The position numbers and the translations under genes are program-made. A DNA stretch of 64,000 nucleotides from Paenibacillus gallinarum (lineage in GTDB: Bacteria; Bacillota; Bacilli; Paenibacillales; Paenibacillaceae): contig NZ_JACSQL010000010.1 of assembly GCF_014836635.1 (NCBI RefSeq), positions 124,001 to 188,000 on the forward strand. Direction: 5' to 3'. Numbering within the stretch: the first letter of the stretch is position 1; every line of letters begins with the position of its first letter. The notes beneath the pieces were generated by a model, which saw only the letters and a list, made by a program, of their open reading frames with translations, had not been told where the DNA came from and did no database searches. Of the stretch, positions 7,308-15,837 are shown one piece after another.

Positions 7308-7554
7308 ATGGTACAGCAGAATGAAGAGGAGCTTGAGCAGCCTGGTAAAGCCATACCGAAAAAGGTTGAACCGGTAACGGTCAGTGAACTATTTACACTA
7401 TGAAACTACGACTACAGGGGGAGATCATGTTCTTCTTGGTTTTGTTGCAGGTGCAATTGGTTTTGGTGTTCTGTTCGTCCTATGGAAAGTATGTTGTGAG
7501 TTGCTACTCCTCATATTCAAGTCTCTTCAGAAATATGTAGGAGCGGACAATTGA
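7308..7554 (+). pseudogene. Small membrane protein gene with a +1 frameshift
   Basis: A strong ribosome binding site (AAGGAGAGG) precedes ATG 7308. The frame reads 31 residues (starting MVQQNEEELEQ) and stops at 7401. In the +1 frame, from about 7393 to 7554, the sequence reads as the expected continuation: a TTTTGGDHV linker, a clear membrane segment (LLGFVAGAIGFGVLFVLW) and a short tail ending YVGADN. One missing or added base near 7393-7400 would restore about 81 residues. The TGA overlaps the TTG start of the next gene, supporting an original operon. Confidence 0.6.
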
Positions 7555-8039
7555 GAATAAGAAGTCTCACTTTACTAATCGTTTTGATATTTTTGACCAC
7601 GGCATGCAGTAATTACAGATTACATAAGGTAGACTCCCTTGCTAGTGAATTTCTAATAGAACAAGGCTATGAAATCATTCGGCAAGAAGACACAGTTTAT
7701 GAACGTAGGCTTGAAAAAGAAGATCTGACACAGCTGCCGCATCAAATGTATTGGAGTGTTCAATCTGTCGATGCCGCTTCGTATATCGGGAAAATAATTT
7801 ATACTTCTAAATTCTATGTGAAGAATCATTCGTTAGATCAAGCCCCTTCCAACCTTAAGGGCCAAACGATCGTATATGTAATGCAGACGGAGAATGAGGT
7901 GATTGGCGGGTACAGCTTACCTGACCTTGATGATCCTACAGATGGATGGGTGTATTCACTAGATGGGCGGACACTGGATGAGTTTTCGGGAATGGATTAT
8001 GGAACATGGAAACAAGAGTGGGACAACAAGTACAAGTGA
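7551..8039 (+). CDS. Hypothetical lipoprotein, DUF4830-like
   Basis: 162 residues with TTG start; AGGAG lies 7 bases upstream and the start overlaps the stop of the preceding gene. A lipoprotein signal peptide ends at LTTAC, with Cys at about residue 19. The mature part has an alpha/beta composition (FLIEQGYEI, MYWSVQSVDAASYIGK, GWVYSLDGRTLDE). I recall similar proteins annotated DUF4830, but the match is uncertain and no function is known. Expected on the outer face of the membrane. Confidence 0.7.
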   Translation: MRIRSLTLLIVLIFLTTACSNYRLHKVDSLASEFLIEQGYEIIRQEDTVYERRLEKEDLTQLPHQMYWSVQSVDAASYIGKIIYTSKFYVKNHSLDQAPSNLKGQTIVYVMQTENEVIGGYSLPDLDDPTDGWVYSLDGRTLDEFSGMDYGTWKQEWDNKYK

Positions 8040-8074
8040 CTACTATTAAAATACGCTCCGCGTGGATGTAAAGG

Positions 8075-8563
8075 ATGGTCAAACCTATGAATAATTTGAA
8101 ATTTATACCGATGAGCCATCAGCATGCTAAAGCCATTGCCACTTGGACGTATCCTGAACCTTATTCGCTGTACAACATGGATGATGTTGAAGAGACCTTG
8201 GAAGAACTCATGGACGGTAGCTATTATGTCGCACTAGATGAAGAAGAGCAACTTATCGGGTTTATTTGTATAGGAGAAGCGGCGAGAGTTCCGGGAGGAT
8301 ATGCAGCAGGAATCTACAATAATGAACAGCAAATCGATATAGGCTTAGGGATGAGACCTGACCTGACAGGCAACGGGCAGGGCGGTTTGTTTTTAAAAGA
8401 GAGCCTTTCATTCATCCGTCATCTTTCGAATCATTCGTCATTACAACTCGTTGTTGCCACATTCAATGAACGAGCTATGAAAGTATATGAGAAGGCTGGG
8501 TTTCGAAAGGGACAAACCTTCCTTAGCAGGGACAGGGAATTTATAGTGATGGACCAAATATAA
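8075..8563 (+). CDS. GNAT-family N-acetyltransferase
   Basis: 162 residues. The central strand IDIGLGMRPDLTGNGQG holds the acetyl-CoA binding Q/R-x-x-G-x-G/A-like loop. The C-terminal ATFNERAMKVYEKAGFRK is the standard GNAT motif B (N-x-x-A-x-x-x-Y-x-K-x-G-F). Substrate unknown. The ribosome binding site (GTAAAGG) is weak, and an internal ATG at 8087 is an alternative start. Confidence 0.85.
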   Translation: MVKPMNNLKFIPMSHQHAKAIATWTYPEPYSLYNMDDVEETLEELMDGSYYVALDEEEQLIGFICIGEAARVPGGYAAGIYNNEQQIDIGLGMRPDLTGNGQGGLFLKESLSFIRHLSNHSSLQLVVATFNERAMKVYEKAGFRKGQTFLSRDREFIVMDQI

Positions 8564-8565
8564 CT

Positions 8566-8616
8566 ATCAAAAAACTGCACCGTTTTATTAGAAGCGTCTA
8601 ACATAGAGGTGCAGTT
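8566..8616 (-). terminator. Probable terminator for the minus-strand acetyltransferase
   Basis: AACTGCACC pairs with GGTGCAGTT across a 26-base loop. The run of A at the left edge becomes a T-run on the minus strand, so it would stop transcription from 9277. Confidence 0.5.
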
Positions 8617-8692
8617 CAAGTCATTGGCGATGGGTTCACTAAATACGGCTTTACCATCATTGAGTTCATGTTCTACTTAGCGGGGGAAATCT

Positions 8693-9277
8693 TTAAAATT
8701 CTTTCCCTCGTATTTTTGAGAAAACCATCGTATCCGACAACTTCCCATAGACATCCAGACTGTCTCCGCGTAAAATTCCTTCAAGGACAAACCCATTCCG
8801 CTCGGCTACCCTCGCGCTTTTCCCATTCCTTGCGTCACAGCGAATTTCGATCCGGTTAGCCGCGAGTTCACGAATTGCGTAGTTTGTTATTGCTTCTACA
8901 GCTTCGCTCATATAGCCTTGTCCTGCATAGGAGCTTCTAAGCCAGTAACCGATTTCGAATTTACGAACATCCCAATCAATCCGGTGCAGCCCGCTGCTTC
9001 CAATTAATTGTCCATTTTCTTTGGAGAATAGCATGAGCCGTAAATCGGAACGCTCTAAAAATTTCAGATGTGCCTGCCTGATGTTGATCTCGGAATTTTC
9101 TGCGGTAAGCTGATCATTTGCAAATGGCATCCACGGCCGTAATTCTTCCATGCTTTCCTGGACTGCTTCATAGGAGGCCGCGCCATCCCCATATTTAGGT
9201 GCACGGATGATCAATCTTCTACTTTCAAAGGATTCTGGAATCGTGAGCATGATCTTTTCTTTAGTTTCATGGGTCAT
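8693..9277 (-). CDS. RimJ/RimL-type N-acetyltransferase
   Basis: 194 residues, or 185 from the second Met. FESRRLIIRAPKYGDG is the usual start of ribosomal-protein-serine acetyltransferase-like GNATs. The acetyl-CoA loop is FEIGYWLRSSYAGQGYMSEA, and motif B is RCDARNGKSARVAERNGFV. It probably acetylates the N-terminus of a protein or a small amine using acetyl-CoA; the substrate is unknown. It stands alone, convergent with the other GNAT gene. Confidence 0.85.
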   Translation of the reverse strand: MTHETKEKIMLTIPESFESRRLIIRAPKYGDGAASYEAVQESMEELRPWMPFANDQLTAENSEINIRQAHLKFLERSDLRLMLFSKENGQLIGSSGLHRIDWDVRKFEIGYWLRSSYAGQGYMSEAVEAITNYAIRELAANRIEIRCDARNGKSARVAERNGFVLEGILRGDSLDVYGKLSDTMVFSKIRGKEF

Positions 9278-9366
9278 ATTGCTAGCCTCCAGCAGAAAAA
9301 TTTCTCATAAACATAACATGAAATGTATTTTACTGGCAATTAAATTATTAAGGAGAGTTGACTAAG

Positions 9367-9453
9367 TTGTATAAGTACGCAATCACAAAATATAATCCTC
9401 ATTTCCGCGATGAAGAGGGAAGATATCTAAAGGAAGATTGGATGCGCAATTGA
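9367..9453 (+). pseudogene. Truncated gene, 28 residues left
   Basis: AGGAGAG lies 9 bases before a TTG start. The 28-residue frame (MYKYAITKYNPHFRDEEGRY...) looks like the beginning of a conserved cytoplasmic protein and stops at TGA 9451. No continuation is apparent in the following 100 bases in any frame. The good ribosome binding site with a short product suggests a decayed gene. Confidence 0.5.
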
Positions 9454-9595
9454 TTCCATAATACCGTTAATCGAGCAACTGGGATTGTTTGTTGAAGAAC
9501 ACTAACCCTTTAATAACTTGAGGGCAGGCAAAACCATGTATCAAATAAAATCACTTCATTCGTTAGATTCACCCGGAGTTATACATAACCAAAGT

Positions 9596-9642
9596 AAAGT
9601 AACCCACTCGCTAGTTTTCACTGGAGTAGGTTACTTTTTTTC
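9596..9642. terminator. Terminator upstream of the aldo/keto reductase stop
   Basis: AGTAACCCACTC pairs with GAGTAGGTTACT around an 11-base loop, followed by T7 on the plus strand. It can serve the truncated gene at 9367 and, less strongly, the convergent aldo/keto reductase. Confidence 0.75.
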
Positions 9643-9684
9643 TGAATAAAATTCTAATTTCAAACGCACTTTGTGCAGATCTAC

Positions 9685-10656
9685 CTAAATACGGTACGTT
9701 GCAAAAGGCTTGGCATGAATGAACGGCTCACTGATCTGATCCAGTTCAGCACCGAGATCTGAATTCATATCAATCTCAAGGCTTTTGATATTATCGTCTA
9801 GCTGCTCTGTTTTTGTCGCACCCACAATAACCGTAGATACCGCTGGGCGGTTCATGAGCCACGCAACGGATAGAGCACTCGGGGAGTAACCATGAGAAGC
9901 GGCAAGATCACTTACTTTACGTCCAAGCTCCAAATTATGCTCTTCTAGGAACCGGTTGAAGTTCGGATCCGTCTCGGCACGGGAACCAGCTGGAGCACTG
10001 TTTTTGCTTGTATATTTCCCTGTTAGAATTCCCCCTGCAAGCGGGAAGTAAGGGATAATACCAACACCTTGGTCAAGACACATCGGTACGAGTTCAAGTT
10101 CAGGCGTACGATCTGCAAGGGAATAACTCGTCTGAGTAGATACATAGCGCACATAATTCCGCATTTCGCTAATGCCGAGTGCCTTCATGATCTCCCAAGC
10201 AGCATAGTTAGAAGCGCCGATGTAGCGTACTTTACCGGAACTTACCATGTCATCGAGTGCTCGCAGTGTTTCTTCCAGAGGTGTATTAGGATCAAAGGTA
10301 TGAATCTGATAGAGATCCACATAATCAGTTTGGAGTCGTCTCAGGCTGTTCTCCAGCTCAAGCTGTAAATGATAACGGGAAGATCCACGCCCATTAGGCT
10401 TATCGTCTTTGACAAGACCTGCTTTTGTAGCAAGTACGACTTGATCGCGCTTCCCTTGCAGTGCTTGTCCAATGATTCGTTCTGATTCGGTCCCAGCATA
10501 AATGTTGGCTGTATCAATAAAGTTAATGCCATGATCGATGGCGTGATGGAGAATACGGGCGGAGGTTTGTTCATCCGCTCTCTTACCAAAAGAATTCGTG
10601 CCAAGACCAAGCTGAGAGACTTGAAGTCCACTTTGACCTAGATAGTTATATTTCAT
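9685..10656 (-). CDS. Aldo/keto reductase
   Basis: 323 residues from the ATG at 10656, chosen because GAAAGGGG precedes it and homologues start MKYNYLGQSGLQVSQ; a frame extension to 10746 looks untranslated. It has the (alpha/beta)8 NADPH-dependent oxidoreductase fold. The tetrad is visible as D and Y in INFIDTANIYAGTESE, K in VVLATKAG, and H in LYQIHTFDP. The cofactor-binding end VSTVIVGATKTEQLDDN is typical. It is most like the YghZ/potassium-channel beta-subunit group of aldo/keto reductases. The physiological carbonyl substrate is unknown. Confidence 0.9.
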   Translation of the reverse strand: MKYNYLGQSGLQVSQLGLGTNSFGKRADEQTSARILHHAIDHGINFIDTANIYAGTESERIIGQALQGKRDQVVLATKAGLVKDDKPNGRGSSRYHLQLELENSLRRLQTDYVDLYQIHTFDPNTPLEETLRALDDMVSSGKVRYIGASNYAAWEIMKALGISEMRNYVRYVSTQTSYSLADRTPELELVPMCLDQGVGIIPYFPLAGGILTGKYTSKNSAPAGSRAETDPNFNRFLEEHNLELGRKVSDLAASHGYSPSALSVAWLMNRPAVSTVIVGATKTEQLDDNIKSLEIDMNSDLGAELDQISEPFIHAKPFATYRI

Positions 10657-10822
10657 TAGAACAATGCCCCTTTCGAGATCTTCGGTAGGATTAGTCAGAA
10701 AATATCTATAGACATTAAGTATATTATTTCCAGAGATAGAGAGCAAAAGAGGTAAGTTTATGAAATTGATTCAGTAAATTATTGGTTTTTAGTATAGAAT
10801 GGAAAAAAAGGAGGGTATATGT

Positions 10823-11014
10823 ATGATTATCGTGATTCCCTTACTTATTTTATTTTTAGCTATGGGTATCTATTTCATTGTGAAGTCGAAAAAGGATTCG
10901 TCAAATAAAGGTTTCTATCAATGGATTGGAATTTCTTTAATTGTAATGACAATCTTTTTTGTTCTACTTAGTTCCTATCAATTCATTGCGCCGGATGAAC
11001 ATATAGGACACTAG
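10823..11014 (+). CDS. Small two-TM membrane protein
   Basis: 63 residues from ATG 10823, preceded by AAGGAGG at a good distance; the ATG at 10799 would place this site inside the gene. Residues 1-22 (MIIVIPLLILFLAMGIYFIV) and about 35-53 (WIGISLIVMTIFFVLLSSY) are membrane segments separated by a basic loop. No family recognised. A strong terminator follows. Confidence 0.7.
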   Translation: MIIVIPLLILFLAMGIYFIVKSKKDSSNKGFYQWIGISLIVMTIFFVLLSSYQFIAPDEHIGH

Positions 11015-11047
11015 CAACTACCATATGAAATTCAGAATTCTTATAAA

Positions 11048-11093
11048 GAAAGGTAAGTCCCTGATCCATTATGATTGGGGACTTACCTTTTTA
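11048..11093. terminator. Strong bidirectional terminator
   Basis: AAAGGTAAGTCCC pairs with GGGGACTTACCTTT around a short loop, with A and T runs on both sides. It lies between the convergent small membrane protein and the SnoaL-like gene. Confidence 0.85.
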
Positions 11094-11115
11094 TTTTTAT
11101 TTCAAATTCGATGAA

Positions 11116-11451
11116 TTAACCAATGAAACGTACATGTGTGATCAGACCATCTTCAACACGATAGACAGGAACAGCATACAGCAGATCCGTTCTTCCGCTA
11201 TGTCCGCTGACTTCTTCATGATCAATGACATAAGGACCGTTTACAATCCGAGTCAGAATCTTCGCATGCAGCTCAGGACTAACTTCAAATGTCTTCGTAT
11301 ATCTAGCGCGAATCTCTTCTCTGTTCGTTTGTTGCACGTTGCCCGAAGCATCTTCTATAACGCAATTGGGATGATAAGTACGGAGCAAAGCTTCAATATC
11401 ACGGGCATTGTAAGCTTCAAGCTGAGCATCAATAACTTGGGTGATAGACAT
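11116..11451 (-). CDS. SnoaL/NTF2-like fold protein
   Basis: 111 residues from the ATG at 11451, preceded by AAAGGAGA; upstream codons in frame look untranslated. The start VIDAQLEAYNARDIEALLRTYHPNCVIEDASGN fits the SnoaL-like / ketosteroid isomerase-like cone fold: N-terminal helix, then a strand with acidic residues. The end is VPVYRVEDGLITHVRFIG. Members bind small hydrophobic ligands or act as isomerases; here no substrate can be inferred. Confidence 0.8.
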   Translation of the reverse strand: MSITQVIDAQLEAYNARDIEALLRTYHPNCVIEDASGNVQQTNREEIRARYTKTFEVSPELHAKILTRIVNGPYVIDHEEVSGHSGRTDLLYAVPVYRVEDGLITHVRFIG

Positions 11452-11605
11452 AGGTAAGTCTCCTTTACGTATGGGAAGATGGGTAAATGATAAGTTCATT
11501 TGTTCAGAATATAACAATTTTTACTACATCAATCAACTAGTATTTTAAAGTGGTAAAGCGAAGTGTTTCATAATAAAAAAACAGGCTTGCTTTGGAGTGG
11601 TTTTT

Positions 11606-11764
11606 TTGTCTTACGGTAGCAGCCCGAATTTATATGGAATGATATCTATTGCTGAGAAACCGATCCGTGGAGGTAAAGAACGTACCCGTTATGTCAATAA
11701 GATGCTTAAATTGTGTGAAGATCTAGTAAAAATTTGCAACGTGAAATTGCTACTGAGAAACTAA
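11606..11764 (+). pseudogene. Possible gene fragment, 52 residues
   Basis: A TTG frame with TTTGGAG upstream reads YGSSPNLYGMISIAEKP, then RGGKERTRYVNKMLKLCEDL, and stops at 11762. The composition looks protein-like but I recognise no family, and the sequence has no neighbour to support it. It may be the tail of a degraded gene in the 11518-11862 gap. Nothing else stands out in that gap except an AAAAAAACAGGC...TTTTTTTG stretch at 11573-11608. Confidence 0.25.
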
Positions 11765-11862
11765 TAGAGACGGTAAGTGGTAAAATAAAAGTCAACATGT
11801 CTCACAAAAGCAAAAGAGGGTTGTTCAATTAAGAGATCATTATGTAAGGGGGATCCATCTAG

Positions 11863-12639
11863 ATGTTGAATTTTAGTCAATTATTCTGTGAAAGATTAGG
11901 AATACCTTTGGTGAATAGCATTTCGTATGATGATCTAAACGCTATTCTTGAAAAAACAGCAAAGACAATCCCTTTTGAGAATTTAAATATTATAAATAAA
12001 TTGACGAAAGAAATAACGAAGGACAATTTAATTAATAAAATAATTCACCAAAATGAAGGTGGACTTTGTTATGAACTAAATTCATTGTTTTATTTTTTCT
12101 TAACTGAAAATGGCTTTGATGCTAAGTTAATTCGTGGTTTGAGATATGACTATAGCAGTAAAAGCTGGAGCAATCTAGGTAAAACCCATGTCGCTATCCT
12201 GCTCACTTACAACGATAATGTACAACTAGTTGATGTTGGATTTGGAGGGAATTCACCACTAACAATGGTTCCATTAAATGGAGAAAAGGTAACTTCTCAA
12301 AATGGGGAATTCAAAGTTATTAATTTTGAAAGCGAACACGGTGATTTTATTTTTTGTATGAAACTGAAGGACAAGGATACGGAATGGACATATGGCTATG
12401 CTTTTGATTCCAAAAACCCCATTATGGACCTATCAGAGTTAAATGAGGTTCAGAAAATCAACATTGAGCACCCTGAAGCGAAATTCAATAAAAAACCAAT
12501 AATCACCAAATTCCTGGATAATGGGATTATAACCTTAACCGATACTTCGTTTACTGAGAGGGTGAATGGTCAGGTGGAGAAAACAGAGATTGACCGAGTG
12601 GAATTTCGCAATATTGTAAGAAAACATTTTGGTTTTTAA
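11863..12639 (+). CDS. Arylamine N-acetyltransferase
   Basis: 258 residues. It shows the NAT catalytic triad: C69 in NEGGLCYELN, H109 in GKTHVAIL and D124 in LVDVGFGG. The early PFENLNI motif near residue 38 is also typical. The enzyme transfers acetyl from acetyl-CoA to arylamines or hydrazines through a Cys thioester and is cytoplasmic. The length is at the low end of the family (about 250-280). AAGGGGG precedes the ATG. Codon use is AT-richer than in the neighbouring htpG, which may hint at separate acquisition. Confidence 0.9.
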   Translation: MLNFSQLFCERLGIPLVNSISYDDLNAILEKTAKTIPFENLNIINKLTKEITKDNLINKIIHQNEGGLCYELNSLFYFFLTENGFDAKLIRGLRYDYSSKSWSNLGKTHVAILLTYNDNVQLVDVGFGGNSPLTMVPLNGEKVTSQNGEFKVINFESEHGDFIFCMKLKDKDTEWTYGYAFDSKNPIMDLSELNEVQKINIEHPEAKFNKKPIITKFLDNGIITLTDTSFTERVNGQVEKTEIDRVEFRNIVRKHFGF

Positions 12640-12707
12640 TATCCTTCCTACTTAACTTGTGGATCTAGACGAAGGTTGGTCTCAAATTTATAATCAGTCC
12701 TGAAACT

Positions 12708-12736
12708 TGACATTAAAAAATGGAATATGGTATATA
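12708..12736 (+). promoter_or_regulatory. Sigma-A promoter of htpG
   Basis: TTGACA at 12708-12713 and TATATA at 12731-12736 are separated by exactly 17 bases. The CIRCE operator starts 10 bases after the -10 box, overlapping the expected transcription start. Confidence 0.85.
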
Positions 12737-12746
12737 AAAGGAAGAC

Positions 12747-12773
12747 TTAGCACTCTCTTTATTAGAGTGCTAA
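12747..12773 (+). promoter_or_regulatory. CIRCE operator (HrcA site)
   Basis: TTAGCACTC-N9-GAGTGCTAA matches the CIRCE consensus without mismatch. HrcA bound here would repress htpG and release it on heat shock. Confidence 0.97.
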
Positions 12774-12804
12774 AATAGGTTAACGAGTCGAAGGGAGACT
12801 ATTC

Positions 12805-14691
12805 ATGGCAACGAAACAATTCCAAGCGGAATCCAAGCGTTTACTTGAAATGATGATTAACTCCATTTACACCCAGAAAGAAATTTTCTTGCGGGAACTG
12901 ATTTCTAACGCAAGTGATGCGATTGATAAAATGTACTATAAAGCTTTGGTGGAAGATCAGCTGACTTTCCAGTCCGAAGACTATTTTATTAAAATTACGG
13001 CGGACAAAGAAAACCGCACTTTAACAATTTCCGATACAGGAATCGGGATGACGCAAGAAGATCTGGAGAATAACCTCGGGATCATCGCGAACAGCGGTTC
13101 TTTTGCGTTCAAGAACGAGAACGAACTGAAGGACGGACACAATATCATTGGTCAGTTCGGGGTTGGTTTTTACTCTGCATTCATGGTGGCTGACAAGATT
13201 TCCGTGATTACGAAAGCATGGGGAAGCGAGCAGGCTTACAAATGGGAGTCCGAAGGCGCAGATGGATATACCATTGAATTAGCAGAGAAAGACAGCGTAG
13301 GTACCGACATTATTCTTCACATTCGTGAGAATACAGAAGAAGATACTTACGATGAATACCTTGAAGAGTATCGTCTCAGAACCATCATCAAGAAGTATTC
13401 TGATTTCATCCGCTATCCAATCAAGATGGATGTGAAGACTCAGAAGCCGAAAGAAGATGCAGAGAACGAGTTCGAGGAAGTTACTGAAGAACAAACCGTG
13501 AACAGCATGGTGCCGATCTGGCGTAAAAATAAAAATGAGCTCACAAATGAAGATTATGAGAACTTTTATTTTGAAAAACGTTATGGTTTCGACAAACCGC
13601 TGAAACACGTTCATATCAGTGCAGACGGTGCGGTTGTATATAATGCAATCCTGTTTATACCTGAGAAAACGCCGTTTGATTACTATACAAAAGAGTACGA
13701 AAAAGGTCTTGAACTATACTCTAACGGCGTTCTAATTATGGACAAATGCGGTGACTTGCTGCCGGATTACTTCAGCTTTGTGAAAGGGATGGTAGACTCC
13801 GAGGATCTATCACTCAATATTTCCCGCGAACTGCTGCAGCATGATCGTCAGCTGAAACTGATTGCGAAAAATATCAAGAACAAAATCAAATCCGCACTTC
13901 AATCCATGATGAAGGATGAGCGCGATAACTATGTGAAGTTCTATGAGTCCTTCGGCAGACAGCTGAAGTTCGGTGTATATAATGACTACGGTATGAATAA
14001 AGGTGATATTCAAGATCTGCTCCTGTTCTACTCTTCTAAAGAGAAGAAGCTTGTGAGCCTGGCTGAATATGTATCCCGTATGCCGGAAGATCAGAAGTAT
14101 ATTTACTATGCAACAGGTGAGTCTGTAGAGCGTATCGATCGCTTGCCGCAAACGGAACTTGTAGCCGATAAAGGATACGAAATTCTGTACTTCACAGATG
14201 ATGTGGATGAGTTCGCAATCAAGATGCTTCAGAACTACCAGGAGAAAGAGTTCCGTTCTGTATCGAGCGGTGACCTTGGATTTGAAGCGGATGCGAATGA
14301 GCAGGAAGCGGAAGCGAAGGAAAACGAGAACAAGGAATTGTTCGAACAAATGCAGGAGTTACTTGGCGGTAAAGTGAAAAAAGTCAAAGCTTCCAAACGT
14401 TTGAAATCTCATCCGGTTTGCTTGTCTGCTGATGGGGAAATCACTATTGAGATGGAAAAAGTGCTGAATGCCATGCCAAATGCAGATGGACAGCAAGTGA
14501 AAGCTGATAAAGTGCTGGAAATCAACGCAAACCATGAAGTGTTCAACTCACTGAAACAAGCATTTGAGAACGATAAAGAGAAGTTTGCTGTGTACACAAG
14601 CGTATTGTACAATCAAGCGCTTCTAATTGAAGGATTGCAGGTCGAAGACCCTGTTGCTTTCACTAATGATATTTGCAAAATTATGGCGTAA
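12805..14691 (+). CDS. htpG: Hsp90-family chaperone HtpG
   Basis: 628 residues, the usual size for bacterial Hsp90. The N-terminal GHKL ATPase domain shows [13 protein letters not shown] near residue 33, DTGIGMT near 79 and [13 protein letters not shown] near 116. The middle domain includes [16 protein letters not shown]. The C-terminal dimerisation domain is present. The charged linker ([19 protein letters not shown], residues about 212-230) is short, as in bacteria. It acts in the cytoplasm, folding client proteins with ATP. AAGGGAGA precedes the ATG. A terminator follows. The CIRCE operator places it in the HrcA regulon. Confidence 0.98.
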   Translation: MATKQFQAESKRLLEMMINSIYTQKEIFLRELISNASDAIDKMYYKALVEDQLTFQSEDYFIKITADKENRTLTISDTGIGMTQEDLENNLGIIANSGSFAFKNENELKDGHNIIGQFGVGFYSAFMVADKISVITKAWGSEQAYKWESEGADGYTIELAEKDSVGTDIILHIRENTEEDTYDEYLEEYRLRTIIKKYSDFIRYPIKMDVKTQKPKEDAENEFEEVTEEQTVNSMVPIWRKNKNELTNEDYENFYFEKRYGFDKPLKHVHISADGAVVYNAILFIPEKTPFDYYTKEYEKGLELYSNGVLIMDKCGDLLPDYFSFVKGMVDSEDLSLNISRELLQHDRQLKLIAKNIKNKIKSALQSMMKDERDNYVKFYESFGRQLKFGVYNDYGMNKGDIQDLLLFYSSKEKKLVSLAEYVSRMPEDQKYIYYATGESVERIDRLPQTELVADKGYEILYFTDDVDEFAIKMLQNYQEKEFRSVSSGDLGFEADANEQEAEAKENENKELFEQMQELLGGKVKKVKASKRLKSHPVCLSADGEITIEMEKVLNAMPNADGQQVKADKVLEINANHEVFNSLKQAFENDKEKFAVYTSVLYNQALLIEGLQVEDPVAFTNDICKIMA

Positions 14692-14718
14692 ACTACGTAT
14701 TGATATAGTGCAGATTGC

Positions 14719-14757
14719 AGAAAATCCCTCAGTCCTTATAGGACTGGGGGATTTTTA
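14719..14757 (+). terminator. Terminator of htpG
   Basis: AAAATCCCTCAGTCC pairs with GGACTGGGGGATTTTT around a 4-base loop, ending in a T-rich run. Confidence 0.85.
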
Positions 14758-14768
14758 TTTGGGTAGAA

Positions 14769-15038
14769 CTAATTGCTTCTAATAGCAAGATAATATACTC
14801 CAATGAGGCCTACAATATAAATAACAATCCCGATAGCCATCCATAGTAAGGATGCTTTTGCAAAATTAGACTTGTTTGGATTAGTGCTACTGCTAAATGC
14901 CCAAATAAATAAAAATATGAGATTTACAATAGGGATAGCCACCAGAAAAGTAACAAGCATCCAACTTTTGACGCTTACAATGGGAGCCTCTGGTGGAGTA
15001 TCTCTTTCAGGTGTAACATATGGATCATTGTTCAGCAT
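14769..15038 (-). CDS. Small two-TM membrane protein
   Basis: 89 residues from the ATG at 15038, chosen for the TTAGGAG site in front of it. Residues about 25-48 (SWMLVTFLVAIPIVNLIFLF) and 62-85 (LLWMAIGIVIYIVGLIGVYY) are membrane segments. The short loop between them carries TNPNKSNFAKASLLW. Similar proteins with an N-terminal PYVTPE-like motif occur in Paenibacillus and Bacillus, but no function is known to me. It follows the gene at 15113 on the same strand with 74 bases between them, a possible two-gene operon. Confidence 0.7.
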   Translation of the reverse strand: MLNNDPYVTPERDTPPEAPIVSVKSWMLVTFLVAIPIVNLIFLFIWAFSSSTNPNKSNFAKASLLWMAIGIVIYIVGLIGVYYLAIRSN

Positions 15039-15112
15039 TTTTTGATCTCCTAACTTATGTGATATGTATATTCGTTTATATAAAATAACATTAATATGTA
15101 AAAATTGGCAAC

Positions 15113-15385
15113 TCATTTAACTAATATTTTTATTTCGAATAAAATGAGTACGAGTTTTTTTCCTATAATCGCGGCAATGAAGTAGAGCAACATATTAATG
15201 ATCAATATATAAGCTGCGGATATCCCCAAGCCGAAAACTGGAATCCCAAAATAGTACATTAAACCAATAACTATAGCTGTAATGAAAAGCCCCCACAGAA
15301 AATGATTAACAGATAACGTGAACGAATTATCTTCCTGATGATTCATTCTTGCTGCTTTATACTCCAGATGATCTCGTTTGTTCAT
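15113..15385 (-). CDS. Small membrane protein
   Basis: 90 residues from the ATG at 15385, preceded by GAAGGGTG; upstream codons in the same frame look untranslated. A basic N-terminus (MNKRDHLEYKAARMN) precedes hydrophobic segments at about 27-47 and 50-75. No family recognised. Probably co-transcribed with 14769-15038. Confidence 0.65.
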   Translation of the reverse strand: MNKRDHLEYKAARMNHQEDNSFTLSVNHFLWGLFITAIVIGLMYYFGIPVFGLGISAAYILIINMLLYFIAAIIGKKLVLILFEIKILVK

Positions 15386-15522
15386 AAAACCCAACACCCT
15401 TCGCTGTAAATAACATGATCTTAAGATATAAACAATAAATAACATAAAATGGTTACACCAAAATACATAGCTGTTTCATCTTTATAGAGCATGAATATGA
15501 TAGTGCTGCGTAAAACAACGAC

Positions 15523-15552
15523 AAAAAAACCGCACAGATTAGTGCGGTCTTT
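15523..15552. terminator. Bidirectional terminator
   Basis: ACCGCAC pairs with GTGCGGT around 6 bases, flanked by A7 on the left and CTTTTG on the right. It ends the minus-strand gene at 15582. Confidence 0.75.
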
Positions 15553-15581
15553 TGTATTTGAATGACTACTTAAAATATAAA

Positions 15582-15737
15582 TTAATCCTTTTTGTTCGGA
15601 TTAGGAAGGTCACGAGGGTTCCAGTTCTCCGCTTGAGGCTCAATATCCTCATGTTTTTTCACTTTCTCTTGCTGCTCGAGGGAATTGTTTTTGTTATCCT
15701 CTTGATTACGTACTTTATCTCCAGTTTGTTGTTGCAT
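15582..15737 (-). CDS. Small hydrophilic protein
   Basis: 51 residues from the ATG at 15737, which has a perfect GGAGG site 8 bases upstream; the longer reading frame is not supported. It is very polar and rich in Q, N, E and K (MQQQTGDKVRNQEDN ... NPRDLPNPNKKD), likely disordered, and resembles small acid-soluble or stress-type proteins in composition only. No family recognised. Its good ribosome binding site and own terminator argue that it is real. Confidence 0.65.
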   Translation of the reverse strand: MQQQTGDKVRNQEDNKNNSLEQQEKVKKHEDIEPQAENWNPRDLPNPNKKD

Positions 15738-15837
15738 CTGAATTACCTCCTTAAAATGGTTAACGATGATTTCGATATAATAATAGATACCCGATCCGAC
15801 ATTACTCAAACATAAACGGTAGATGATCCGAAGGGCA

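Noticed and set aside
13279..14612. Long antisense open frames within htpG
   Set aside because: They mirror the codon structure of a conserved coding gene, have no ribosome binding sites and show low-complexity hydrophobic translations.
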